Of a DNA stretch of 64,000 nucleotides, positions 42,061-50,281 are shown piece by piece; position 1 is the first letter of the stretch, and every line of letters starts with the position of its first letter. The stretch comes from Sporichthya polymorpha DSM 43042 (lineage in GTDB: Bacteria; Actinomycetota; Actinomycetes; Sporichthyales; Sporichthyaceae), in assembly GCF_000384115.1 (NCBI RefSeq), contig NZ_KB913029.1, positions 3,943,057 to 4,007,056 on the forward strand, written 5' to 3'. Below the pieces are notes generated by a model that did no database searches, had not been told where the DNA came from, and saw only the letters and a list, made by a program, of their open reading frames with translations. The position numbers and the translations under genes are program-made.

Positions 42061-42690
42061 ATGCGCTTCACGGACCGCCGCGACGCGGGACGCCGGTTGG
42101 CTCCACGCGTCGCGGCCCTGAACCTGACCGACCCGGTCGTGCTGGCCCTGCCGCGGGGTGGGGTGCCGGTGGCGGCCCCGATCGCGGCAGCACTGGCCGC
42201 TCCGCTGGAGGTGTTCGTGGCCCGCAAGGTGGGGCTGCCGGAGCAACCGGAGTTCGGGATCGGCGCGATCGCGGAGGGGCTGGCCGAGCCCGTCGTGTAC
42301 GCGCACGCGCCGCGGATCCGCGAGCGGACGTGGCGGGAGCTGACCGCGGCCGCGCGCACCGAGTTGGAGCGTCGCGTCGCGCGGTACCGGGGCGATCGCG
42401 CCCTGCCGCCGCTGGCCGGGGCGGAGGTCGTCCTGGTCGACGACGGGCTCGCGACGGGGGTGACGGCCGAGGCCTCGGTGCGTGGGCTGCGGTCGTACGG
42501 GCCGGCGCGGGTGGTGCTCGCGGTCCCGGTGGCGGCGCCGGACACGGCGGAGCGGCTGGCCGCGGAGGTGGACGACCTGATCGCGATCCTGACGCCCCGT
42601 CACTTCGAAGCGGTCGGGATCTGGTACGAGGACTACCGGCAGACGGGCGACGACGAGGTGCTCGCACTGCTTGCGGGAGCCGCGTCGTGA
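42061..42690 (+). CDS. phosphoribosyltransferase-domain protein
   Basis: 209-aa type I PRTase-fold protein. Starts MRFTDRRDAGRRLAPRVA, then VVLALPRGGVPVAAPIAAAL and the PRPP-binding loop VVLVDDGLATGVTAEA (about 121-136). These predicted PRTases are often coupled to a dienelactone-hydrolase-like gene, as here, and belong to stress regulons in several actinobacteria. Substrate base unknown. Its stop overlaps the GTG of the next gene (GTGA). Confidence 0.9.
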   Translation: MRFTDRRDAGRRLAPRVAALNLTDPVVLALPRGGVPVAAPIAAALAAPLEVFVARKVGLPEQPEFGIGAIAEGLAEPVVYAHAPRIRERTWRELTAAARTELERRVARYRGDRALPPLAGAEVVLVDDGLATGVTAEASVRGLRSYGPARVVLAVPVAAPDTAERLAAEVDDLIAILTPRHFEAVGIWYEDYRQTGDDEVLALLAGAAS

Positions 42691-43325
42691 CGGTGGCTCA
42701 GCAGGTCTCGATCGTCACGGATCGGGCCGCGGTGGCGGGTGACCTCGTCCTGCCCGAGCGCGCCGACGCGGTGGTGGTCTTCGCGCACGGGAGCGGGAGC
42801 AGCCGGCACAGTCCGCGGAACCGGATGGTGGCGTCGGTCCTGCAGGAGCGCGGGATCGGGACGTTGCTGCTCGACCTGCTCACCCCGGCCGAGGCGGAGA
42901 GCGCGTTCCCGGTGGGGCTGCTCGCGGACCGGCTCTACGACGCGGAACGCTGGCTGAGCAAGGAGATCGGGCCCGCGCGGGTCGGGTACTTCGGCGCCGG
43001 CACCGGTGCGGCGGCCGCGCTGGTCGCGGCGGCGCAGGCCCGGGGGCGGATCGGGGCGGTGGTCTCCCGCGGCGGGCGGCCGGAGCTGGCGGGGAAGGCG
43101 CTGGTCCGCGTCGCGGCGCCGACGCTGTTGATCGTCGGGGGCGAGGACATCCCGGTGCGCGAGGTGAACGAGCGTGCGGCGACGCTGATGCTGTGTCCGC
43201 GGCGCGTGGAGATCGTCGAGGGGGCGACGCACCTGTTCGCTGAGCCGGGCGCGTTGGAGGCCGTCGCCGGGCTCGCGGCGGACTGGTTCGCGACGTTACT
43301 GACGCCGGGTGGCGAGGTCGTGTGA
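42687..43325 (+). CDS. alpha/beta-hydrolase, dienelactone-hydrolase-like
   Basis: 212-aa alpha/beta-hydrolase-type protein. VVVFAHGSGSSRHSPRNRMVA (split around 30-50) holds the HGSG oxyanion motif. The expected nucleophile elbow appears as GYFGAGTGAAAALVAA (about 97-112), with Ala/Gly at the usual Ser/Cys site, so hydrolytic activity is doubtful. The late strands LLIVGGEDIPV and VEGATHLF carry acid and His positions. Coupled to the phosphoribosyltransferase gene by a four-base overlap; in some genomes both are one polypeptide. Confidence 0.85.
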   Translation: MTVAQQVSIVTDRAAVAGDLVLPERADAVVVFAHGSGSSRHSPRNRMVASVLQERGIGTLLLDLLTPAEAESAFPVGLLADRLYDAERWLSKEIGPARVGYFGAGTGAAAALVAAAQARGRIGAVVSRGGRPELAGKALVRVAAPTLLIVGGEDIPVREVNERAATLMLCPRRVEIVEGATHLFAEPGALEAVAGLAADWFATLLTPGGEVV

Positions 43326-43730
43326 TCAGGCGCTGCGCGCCGCGGCCCCGAAGAACCCGCTGAACAGGTTGGCGAAGCTGAGCCCGGATTCGGCGGAGAC
43401 GTAGGTCGGGGCGGAGCGCCGCGCCTCCCCGGCGACCTTGAGCACCGCGGTCGAGTGCGTGATCGCCGCGTGGCGGGGCACGCCCTCGCGCTCGGCGACC
43501 CGCGCGAAGAACTGCTCGATCGGGATCCGCGGGACCTCCGGGTCCGCGGCGGTCCGGCGCAGGTGATCCCCGATCTCGCCGGGGAGCTTGGACGCCAGAC
43601 TCACCGCCGCCGAGTTCGCCATCGCCTCCCCGAGCGTCTCCAGCGCCGCCGCGATCGCCCGCTCCACCTCGGACCGGGAGCTCAGCCGCGCCCGGATCCG
43701 CACCTGCTCGATGAACTCGTCCTGGTCCAC
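43326..43730 (-). CDS. DUF2267-family protein
   Basis: 134-aa helical protein of the DUF2267 family: FIEQVRIRARLSSRSEVERAIAAALETLGEAM near the N-terminus, SLASKLPGEIGDHLRRT, then IEQFFARVAEREGVPRHAA. The family is frequent in stress-related gene clusters; biochemical role unknown. It converges on the hydrolase gene with no gap between stops, and has a SigF-type promoter candidate about 30 bp upstream. Confidence 0.85.
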   Translation of the reverse strand: MDQDEFIEQVRIRARLSSRSEVERAIAAALETLGEAMANSAAVSLASKLPGEIGDHLRRTAADPEVPRIPIEQFFARVAEREGVPRHAAITHSTAVLKVAGEARRSAPTYVSAESGLSFANLFSGFFGAAARSA

Positions 43731-43757
43731 GCCGCCTCCGGTCCTGAGGCCGGAGGG

Positions 43758-43782
43758 CTACCCGGACCGGGGCCGGACATGC
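43758..43782 (-). promoter_or_regulatory. candidate SigB/SigF-type promoter of the DUF2267 gene
   Basis: On the minus strand GCAT (43782-43779), 15 nt, GGGTAG (43763-43758), about 28 bp before the ATG at 43730. Confidence 0.45.
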
Positions 43783-43904
43783 CGCCGTGCCGAGCCGCCC
43801 TGCAGCGGGTGCCGGGCGCGGGAGCTGTCCGCGGGGTGTGCGACGGTCCAGAATGGGGCTTCACCCGGGCGTCACCTCCGGCGCCCGGAGCGGAGGAGGA
43901 CCGG

Positions 43905-45848
43905 ATGTCGAACCGCCCGTCGAAGCGCCGTCGCCTCGCGGTGGTCGGGGAGGCGGGGGCGCCGGACCGGCCGAAGCTGCGGATGCGGCCGGCGAGTGAG
44001 AAGGAGTTCAAGAAGACGTCCGACGCGCTGGTCGCGGAGTTCGGGACCTGGGTCGCCGAGCACGGGCTGAGCGTCGACGTCGACGACGCGCGGCTGCTGC
44101 TCGACTGGCGCTTCCAGTACGACGACGGCGTGCTGGACGTGTGGACAGTCGCGTGGGTGCAGGAGTTCCTGCTGTGCTGGTGCCCGCGGAAGCTGTCCGC
44201 CACCGCGGAGCTGTGCGCGGACATGCCGGGCAACGTGGCGGCGTTCGTCGAGTTCCTGGCGCAGACGGGCCGGCTGGACCCGGCCTCGGACCGGCCCTCG
44301 ACGATCCGCTCGTGGTGCGAGCGCAACCAGGCGGAGTTCCTGCGCGAGATGTCCGACCCGGACAACTTCGGCATGGCGAAGAGCCTGTTCGCCGGCGTCG
44401 GGGGACTGCAGACCGGGCCGGAGCTGGACGACGCCGCACTCGCCGACCTCGCGGAGCGCGTGCTGGAGCTCGACGACGACACGGTCGCGGGGATCCTCGG
44501 CCGCGTGGAGCGTCGCAACGCGGGCGTGCCCAACACGTTCAACCCGGTCCGGATCCCGGACATCGAGGAGCGACTCGACGACGTGCAGTCGGCGCCGCTG
44601 CTGCTCCAGGTGCAGGCGCTGGCCGAGTTCTGCGCCGCGCCCGGGGCCTCGCTGACCGAGAAGGGCCACCTGCGCCTGGCCGACGCCCGCGAGCTGGTCC
44701 AGATGTTGGCCACGGGGGACGAGCTCGAGGGCGTCCGGTCCGCGACGGAGCTGGAGTACCTGGACCGGGTCGTGCGGATTGCGGTCACCGCCGGGGCGGT
44801 ACGGCGGTACCAGAAGAAGCTCGTCGAGGTGAAGAGTTTCGGCGAGCTCGACATCCTGACGGCCCATCAGCGCATCGTCGAGGCCGCGTTGGTGTCGGTG
44901 CCGCCGCGGGAGGGAGTCGTCGACTGGCTGCACGACCTGCGGCTGGGGTCGAGCGTCCTGCTGCTGGCCGCTCTCCTGCACACCGGCGAGGACGGGCTCG
45001 ATGGTGCCGAGCTGATCGACATCCTCGAGCGCTACGTCGCCGAGCGGCTGCCGGACCCGGCCAAACTCGTCGAGGAGATGCTGCCGGTCTGTGTGGACCT
45101 GGTTCTGGGCGACTTCGACGAGCTCGGTCTGGTCGAGATCGTCCCGGACGACGAGCCGTGCCCGGACTGCGACGACGAGCACTTCATCGCGCTGCTCACG
45201 CCCGCGGGCGTCGCGGCGGCGGTGGAGCTGCTGCGGGGTCAGGGGTTCGAGATCCCGGAGCGGCCGGACCCGGTCGGGGCGAGCGCGGCGGAGCTGGTGG
45301 CGCTGGCCGGTGTCGGACGCCCGGAGGACTGGCTGGCCGACGCGTGTGCGTGGCTTGACGCCTCGTCAGATCCGTCGGCGGCGCGGGACCTGCTCACAGC
45401 CGTGGTCGACGGTGGGGCGGACCGGCTGACGCTGATGCTCGCGATCGACGCCGTCGACGAGACCGTGCCGGAGAAACCGGCGGTGGAGGCGATGCGGAGC
45501 TTGCTCGACGGCCCCGGGGACGGGTTCGCGCTGCTGTGGCTGCGGGAGCGTGGGGCGGTGGGGCGTTCCGACGTCGCGAAGGAGCGGTGGAGCGGGGCGA
45601 TGGTCGACATCCTGTCCGTCAGCCTCGACGCCGGTGGCGAGGAGGAACTGGTGAGCTCGTTCGGCATCGAGTGCGTGCCGGAGCGGAACGAGCTGCTGGA
45701 CGAGATGTGGCGGCTGGACCATCCGCGGGTGGAGGAGGTCCTCGACGTCCTCGGGGCCCGGCACCCGGACAAGGCCACCGCGAAGCGGGCCCGCCGCGCC
45801 GCGGTGAAGCTCCGCACCCGGCTCGGCCAGGAGGCGGCGCGAGTCTGA
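43905..45848 (+). CDS. large hypothetical protein
   Basis: 647-aa soluble, acidic, helix-rich protein with no signal peptide or membrane helix. A basic start (SNRPSKRRRLAVVGEAG) is followed by VAEFGTWVAEHGLSVDVDDA, LLCWCPRKLSATAELCADMP and VAAFVEFLAQTGRLDP. Near residue 420 a CPDCDDEH motif could bind zinc. The C-terminal third (about 500-640) is made of helical pairs resembling HEAT-type repeats. I do not recognise a family. ATG 43905 has GGAGGA six bases upstream. Monocistronic. Confidence 0.75.
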   Translation: MSNRPSKRRRLAVVGEAGAPDRPKLRMRPASEKEFKKTSDALVAEFGTWVAEHGLSVDVDDARLLLDWRFQYDDGVLDVWTVAWVQEFLLCWCPRKLSATAELCADMPGNVAAFVEFLAQTGRLDPASDRPSTIRSWCERNQAEFLREMSDPDNFGMAKSLFAGVGGLQTGPELDDAALADLAERVLELDDDTVAGILGRVERRNAGVPNTFNPVRIPDIEERLDDVQSAPLLLQVQALAEFCAAPGASLTEKGHLRLADARELVQMLATGDELEGVRSATELEYLDRVVRIAVTAGAVRRYQKKLVEVKSFGELDILTAHQRIVEAALVSVPPREGVVDWLHDLRLGSSVLLLAALLHTGEDGLDGAELIDILERYVAERLPDPAKLVEEMLPVCVDLVLGDFDELGLVEIVPDDEPCPDCDDEHFIALLTPAGVAAAVELLRGQGFEIPERPDPVGASAAELVALAGVGRPEDWLADACAWLDASSDPSAARDLLTAVVDGGADRLTLMLAIDAVDETVPEKPAVEAMRSLLDGPGDGFALLWLRERGAVGRSDVAKERWSGAMVDILSVSLDAGGEEELVSSFGIECVPERNELLDEMWRLDHPRVEEVLDVLGARHPDKATAKRARRAAVKLRTRLGQEAARV

Positions 45849-45917
45849 CGCGTGTGTGCGTCGCGCGGGCGATCGGGTAGGGCTCTGAGAGCAAGGCCCG
45901 ATCGTCGAGGAGGACAC

Positions 45918-46109
45918 ATGCCGAATCCCGGAAGCCGTGCCTACGACACCCAGCGGGCGCGCCGCCGCGACGAGGCGGACAACCGCGGGATCCCGGACCA
46001 GAAGGCGAACGAGGTCGCGAAGCAGGAACTCGCCGACGCGGGGATCAGCGGCGGTCCCGACCCGGCCAAGGACACCGACCGTGCCCGCGGTCCGAAGGGG
46101 GAGCGGTGA
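45918..46109 (+). CDS. small charged protein
   Basis: 63-aa, highly charged, probably disordered protein (MPNPGSRAYDTQRARRRDEA, then QKANEVAKQELADAG). GAGGAGGA lies upstream of the ATG at 45918. Its stop overlaps the start of the DUF3140 gene, so both form one operon. A GGGTAG element at 45875-45880 with GTGT 17 bases upstream might be another SigF-type promoter, outside the usual spacing. Function unknown. Confidence 0.65.
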   Translation: MPNPGSRAYDTQRARRRDEADNRGIPDQKANEVAKQELADAGISGGPDPAKDTDRARGPKGER

Positions 46110-46462
46110 TGGCCCGCGTCTCCGCAAGCTCCGACGTCGACCTCGACACTCTCTGGCAGGCGTTTCACGACGCCGTGAACATGACCTCCCGCGAGCTGCG
46201 GGACTGGCTCCAGACCCAGAGCGCCTCCGAGGGGTCGGATGAGTTCGCCGACCAATCCGGCACCGACCTCGGCCGCGGCGTCCTCGCGGTGCTGGGGAAA
46301 CGGAAGACCGACCTCACCGACGACGACCTCGTCGTGATGCGCCGCGTCGTCGACCGGGTCGACTCCCTCCGTGGGGAGTCCGAGGAACCCACCCCCGGCG
46401 GCAACGACCGCTGGCGGCGCCGGCTCATGAACATCGGCCACGACCCGCTGAAGCCGGCGTAG
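46109..46462 (+). CDS. DUF3140-family protein
   Basis: 117-aa protein. The signature LWQAFHDAVNMTSRELRDWLQTQ (split near 15-37) and GRGVLAVLGKRKTDLTDDDLVVMRRVVDRV mark DUF3140. The end RWRRRLMNIGHDPLKPA is also conserved. The family is small, helical and of unknown role, found mainly in Actinobacteria and Proteobacteria. ATG 46109 overlaps the previous stop. Confidence 0.85.
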   Translation: MARVSASSDVDLDTLWQAFHDAVNMTSRELRDWLQTQSASEGSDEFADQSGTDLGRGVLAVLGKRKTDLTDDDLVVMRRVVDRVDSLRGESEEPTPGGNDRWRRRLMNIGHDPLKPA

Positions 46463-46781
46463 CTCTCGTCGGTCAGCGGCTGAACGAGGCGGTCGCGTCC
46501 TCGAACGGCGTGTCCGCGAAGGCCGGGCGAGATCGACGCGGACTGACCGGGAACGACCGCCGAACAGGCGCCGAAGGTGAACGGCAGTCCGTACTCGCCG
46601 GGCCGAGGCCGTCGCGCCCGGTGGTGCATCTTCAACGCGAACTCGGCGCCTCGCCCTCGCGGCATTCAATGGTGTCATCCACAACCGCAGAGGGGTGGTG
46701 ACAAGGCCGTCCGGTTTGTCTAGTGTGTGCCCTCGCGGGCGTCGCCGGGGGGTGGCGCGGCGAGGTGCTGGGGGGCACATC
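46463..46781. other. intergenic region without recognisable gene
   Basis: 319 bp. No frame with credible coding character; a minus-strand frame exists but shows no recognisable protein. The right end carries a likely housekeeping promoter (next entry). The base composition falls toward the right, as in the two genes that follow. Confidence 0.5.
46698..46726 (+). promoter_or_regulatory. probable housekeeping sigma promoter
   Basis: GTGACA (46698-46703), 17 nt, TAGTGT (46721-46726), matching TTGACA-N17-TAnnnT with one -35 mismatch, upstream of the secreted-protein gene at 46782. Confidence 0.5.
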
Positions 46782-47672
46782 ATGGGCCGACTGCGACGGA
46801 ATCTTCTCGTCATCAGCTTGATCGCCGGCGTGCTATCCGTTCCGGAAGGCACCGCTCAGGCCGCGGCGCGGCAGAGTGATGACCAGGACGTCATCTCGGC
46901 GATCAACTCGGTGGTTGTCGGGGGCAAGGCCGCGATCAACACGCGAACCGGTCAAGGGCGAGAGCTCGGACCCTTGCGCACAGTGCGCAGCCTTGTCGAT
47001 GCGGCTACTGACGATGTACTGGGCCCGGGCACCCTGCGTCTGGACGCTTCTACCGAGGGCCCCGCGGATCTCCGGAGCTGCATCAAGAACGGGGACAACC
47101 GGAAGCTGCAGACCTACGACCACTTCGATCGGTATGCCAACACAAGACGCGGCAGCATCCACTTCCAGTACCACCCGTATCGCATTACCGCGGCTCGCGA
47201 GGTTGAGGGGGCGCCGACAACTCAGTGGGAGGTCTGCTCGGTCGGTGGTGGTCAGTTGGCCGACCACCGCCTGCGCCGCATGGGCACCGGGATCGCGCTT
47301 GCCGATTCCGAGAATTTCCGCCGGATTGGCTATTCCTGGCGCACAGGGTCCACGCCCGAGAACTACACCCTCGGCCTGGGTTTCCAGGTCAAGAAGGGAC
47401 CCGTCGGGATATCAGCGTCGCTGACGCAGAAGCCGGCGGACAAGCTGCTGGGCTCTCATCGCGGTCCGTGGAACACATTCATGGACACATACGACCGCAA
47501 TGCAGTCAACGCGTGGTGGCAGGACAACTGCATCGGTCGCTGGTACCGCTGCTGGCCGAAGAGCGGTAGCCACGATTTCCAGGGCGCCATCGCGCACGGT
47601 CTGTGGGAGTTCCCGGCCGGAACCGAGCCTTCGGACGTCGCCTTCTACTTTGTTCTCTACGCCGGGGTTTGA
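46782..47672 (+). CDS. secreted protein of unknown function
   Basis: 296-aa exported protein: signal peptide MGRLRRNLLVISLIAGVLS with cleavage likely after AQA near residue 26. The mature protein is rich in Tyr, Trp, Asn and Arg with several Cys (SCIKNG, VCSVGG, NCIGRWYRCW), suggesting a disulfide-stabilised beta fold. No family recognised. Its codon use is less GC-biased than its neighbours, hinting at acquisition by transfer. Followed 15 bases later by a lipoprotein gene on the same strand. Confidence 0.7.
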   Translation: MGRLRRNLLVISLIAGVLSVPEGTAQAAARQSDDQDVISAINSVVVGGKAAINTRTGQGRELGPLRTVRSLVDAATDDVLGPGTLRLDASTEGPADLRSCIKNGDNRKLQTYDHFDRYANTRRGSIHFQYHPYRITAAREVEGAPTTQWEVCSVGGGQLADHRLRRMGTGIALADSENFRRIGYSWRTGSTPENYTLGLGFQVKKGPVGISASLTQKPADKLLGSHRGPWNTFMDTYDRNAVNAWWQDNCIGRWYRCWPKSGSHDFQGAIAHGLWEFPAGTEPSDVAFYFVLYAGV

Positions 47673-47687
47673 GTGAAGGGAACCGGG

Positions 47688-48620
47688 ATGCGTCGCTGGC
47701 CGGTCGGCGCCGTGCTGGCGGTGCTCGCGCTCATCGTGGTCGGCGGCTGCGGGGATGAGGACTCGCCCTCGGACCGTGCGTCGGCGGCAGCACCGACGCT
47801 GCATAGCTTCGACCTCTACGTGGCAGCGAGTGCGGACGGGGACGTCCTGTCCGCGGATCTGTACGGGATCACCTTCGATCCGCTGACTGTCCATCGGATC
47901 ACGACGGACAAGCGGATCTCGAACCTCGCCGCGGACCGGTCGACCGTCGTGGTGGTGGCGGCCGACGAGCAGCTGGACAAACTCGCGCTCGTGACCGAAG
48001 GTGGCGAACTTGTTCCGCTGCCAGGAGTTGGCCGTCCGCACGGCTTCTCTCCGGAGGTGCGGCCGAACGGTCGGATCCGGTTTGAGGACGACGGGCCCGA
48101 CAACGACCGGAGGGTCCTTGGTCGGCTCCTGGAGTACGACCCGCAGACCGAGCGGACGCGGGTGCTGTTCTCCTCGCGCCGGGAGATCAATCTGGCGGGG
48201 ACGCTGTCGGATGGGTTTCTCGAACTCGTCCATCGGGACAACGCCGACGACCAGGTCGCGATCGTCGGCGACGGCGCGCGGCGGGTTTTCCGGATCGCGC
48301 CCCGTATCGGCGATGCTCTCGTCGGCACCGGCTACGTCGCTGCCCGCGTCTACCCGGTCGACGATCCGACCGCGGAGCCGACGGACACGAGTCTGCTGGA
48401 CACGACGACGGGGAAGGCTGTCGTGGTCCGCGGCTGGTCCCCGCTCGCGTGGAGCCCAGACCGCACCCGACTGCTGGTGAAGCGTCGGCCGGCGGCCGGA
48501 GAGATGGAGACGGAACTCGGTCTCCTCGATGCTCGTCGCCCGAAGGACGTAACGCAGGTCGGCGTGGTCCCGGCCCTGGTGCTGTACAGCGGCGCCTGGG
48601 TGAGCGGCGAGGCCCTCTGA
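47688..48620 (+). CDS. lipoprotein, possibly beta-propeller
   Basis: 310-aa exported lipoprotein. Signal peptide with lipobox VVGGC (Cys near residue 20), linker DEDSPSDRASAAAP, then repeated strands with Asp/Gly turns (DLYVAASADGDVLSADLYG, ISNLAADRSTVVVVAADEQ, SPLAWSPDRTRLLVKRRP) suggestive of a WD40/TolB-like propeller. Function unknown. ATG 47688 has AAGGGA upstream; an in-frame GTG at 47673 is an alternative. Probably co-transcribed with the secreted protein. Confidence 0.75.
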   Translation: MRRWPVGAVLAVLALIVVGGCGDEDSPSDRASAAAPTLHSFDLYVAASADGDVLSADLYGITFDPLTVHRITTDKRISNLAADRSTVVVVAADEQLDKLALVTEGGELVPLPGVGRPHGFSPEVRPNGRIRFEDDGPDNDRRVLGRLLEYDPQTERTRVLFSSRREINLAGTLSDGFLELVHRDNADDQVAIVGDGARRVFRIAPRIGDALVGTGYVAARVYPVDDPTAEPTDTSLLDTTTGKAVVVRGWSPLAWSPDRTRLLVKRRPAAGEMETELGLLDARRPKDVTQVGVVPALVLYSGAWVSGEAL

Positions 48621-48628
48621 ACGCCGGG

Positions 48629-49762
48629 TCAGGACTGGTGGCTGGGGACGTCGGTGGCGCCGAGCTGACGGCGGACCAGGTCGATCGGGTACGCGAAGCC
48701 CCGGGCGCTGTAGGGGGTGCGCTGGAAGTGGTGGTGGAGTTTGTCGAGATCGAGCTGGGCCAGGCCGCCGTCGTTCCGGGCGATCCAGTCGCAACGGTTG
48801 GCGAGGTCGGTGAGAGAGCCGAGGACGCTGCGGTCCGCGGTCGTGGCGAGCTGGACCGCCGCGGGGTCGAGCGGGCCGAAGGTGTCAGCGGGGAGGTCCT
48901 CGCGCTGAAGCTCGGCCGCGAGGGCGGGGACGACGGCGGCGCCGAGGGGCCGGAGGTCCGCGACGCGGACGTCCGGGAGGAAGAGCGAGAACAGCGTGCC
49001 GGCGTGCATGGCGACGAGGCACTTGCGCCCGTCGATCCAGACCAGGTTGAGGTACCAGTCCTGGGGTGAGGGTGGGAGCTCGGGCAGGTCGGCCGGGCGG
49101 ACGCCGATCGCTTTCAGCAGCTTGCCGGTGCAGCGCAGGGTGAGGCCTGGCCCGGCGGGCTCGGGGTCGGGCACGACGTGCAGGGCGGCGGTCTTCCACG
49201 CGATGCGGGCGAGCGCGGCGTTGGTCGCGGCGAGGTGGAAGCTGTGCGGGTCGAAGGATCCGCCCCAATCGGTGTAGAACTCGTGCTCCTCGTGCTCGGG
49301 GTCGCGCAGTGCCTCGAGGAAGTTCTCGTACCCCGGGCTTCCTCCGACGTCCTCGGGCGGGCACGCCCGCGCCCCGTCCAGGCAGCGGGGGTAGGGGACG
49401 CCCGGTTCGGCGGGGTGGACGCTCTCGACGGTGAGGACGTGCTCCCAGCTGTCCCCGAAGTCGTAGAGGTACTCCAGCTGCGTGCCGGGTCTCGCGAACT
49501 GCTGGAGGTGGACGCGGGCCTCGTCGCCGACCTCCCCGACGTCCCAATCGGGTTCGGGGACCGCGTACCGAGCGCCGTCGACGTGGAAATCGTGCAGGTG
49601 ACTGTCCGTCCAGCCCATCGCGGCCTGCAGGACCGTGTGCAACTCAGCGAGGGTGGCAGCGGCCGGGACCTCGATGCGTCGCCAGACGGGTGGATCCACG
49701 TCCCGAAGCTGGACCGTCATCCGGACCACCGGGTCCCCGACCTTCATCGTCCGCCGCGCCAT
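48629..49762 (-). CDS. pRiA4b ORF-3-like domain fused to a DUF6933-like domain
   Basis: 377-aa protein. Residues about 8-190 form the plasmid pRiA4b ORF-3-like domain: VVRMTVQLRDVDPPVWRRIEVPA, TLAELHTVLQAAMGWTDSHLHDF, YLYDFGDSWEHVLTVE and PEDVGGSPGYENFLEALRDP. From about 210 the sequence LRCTGKLLKAIGVRPADLPE with DWYLNLVWIDGRKCLVAMHAGTLFSLFLPDV (split) resembles DUF6933. Functions of both are unknown; the first is often on mobile or accessory DNA. ATG 49762. Convergent with the lipoprotein gene, eight bases apart. Confidence 0.85.
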   Translation of the reverse strand: MARRTMKVGDPVVRMTVQLRDVDPPVWRRIEVPAAATLAELHTVLQAAMGWTDSHLHDFHVDGARYAVPEPDWDVGEVGDEARVHLQQFARPGTQLEYLYDFGDSWEHVLTVESVHPAEPGVPYPRCLDGARACPPEDVGGSPGYENFLEALRDPEHEEHEFYTDWGGSFDPHSFHLAATNAALARIAWKTAALHVVPDPEPAGPGLTLRCTGKLLKAIGVRPADLPELPPSPQDWYLNLVWIDGRKCLVAMHAGTLFSLFLPDVRVADLRPLGAAVVPALAAELQREDLPADTFGPLDPAAVQLATTADRSVLGSLTDLANRCDWIARNDGGLAQLDLDKLHHHFQRTPYSARGFAYPIDLVRRQLGATDVPSHQS

Positions 49763-49791
49763 GGCCCCAGCCTGCCAGGGCGGCGGGCCGG

Positions 49792-50097
49792 TCAGAGGGA
49801 GCAGTCCAGGTTGTAGGGCTTCATGAAGCCGAGGAACGCGTGGTCGTGCTCGGTGGCGACGCGGACCATCTCCCACGGGTGGCCGTGCGACCCGGCGACG
49901 ACGGTGCCGGCGTCGAGCTGGCGGACGATGCGGCTGTTCGGGTCCGGGTGCTCGTGGACCGGCGCCGCGTGCGGGATCACCCGGCAGTAGCCGCCGGCCT
50001 GGGCCGGGGTCGCGGTCAGCAGCGGCAGGCCGGTGAGCAGGGCCGCGGCGGCGGCTGCGGCGGCGAGGCGGGCAGTGGTCGCCCGGAGCGCGGTCAT
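49792..50097 (-). CDS. small secreted SH3-like protein
   Basis: 101-aa exported protein. Signal peptide (RLAAAAAAAALLTGLPLL, cleavage after AQA near residue 34), then an SH3-like strand pattern (YCRVIPHAAPVHEHPDPNSRIVRQLDAGTVV) with a C-terminal Cys (NLDCSL) that can pair with the first Cys. Bacterial SH3 domains of this kind often bind cell wall. Located 29 bp upstream of the pRiA4b-like gene on the same strand. Confidence 0.7.
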   Translation of the reverse strand: MTALRATTARLAAAAAAAALLTGLPLLTATPAQAGGYCRVIPHAAPVHEHPDPNSRIVRQLDAGTVVAGSHGHPWEMVRVATEHDHAFLGFMKPYNLDCSL

Positions 50098-50281
50098 GAG
50101 GTCCCCCGATCGGTAGCGTGGTGTGCGGTGTCGGGATCGAGCCTGGGCGGTGGCGCAGGGCGCTGACCAGGGGTGGGACGTCCCGTGGGACGCCGCGGCG
50201 TCCCGTGGGACGGCGTCTCGCGGGTGGCCCGGCCGCCGTGGCACGCTGGGGCCCGCGCGGGGACGTGGGGTGAGGTGAGCG

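Noticed and set aside
45852-45880. GTGT-N17-GGGTAG as another SigF-type promoter
   Set aside because: Spacing is outside the 14-16 range; kept only as a remark in the 45918 entry.
46165-46665. Minus-strand frame in the gap before the secreted protein
   Set aside because: Half of it is antisense to DUF3140, no ribosome site, no recognisable sequence.
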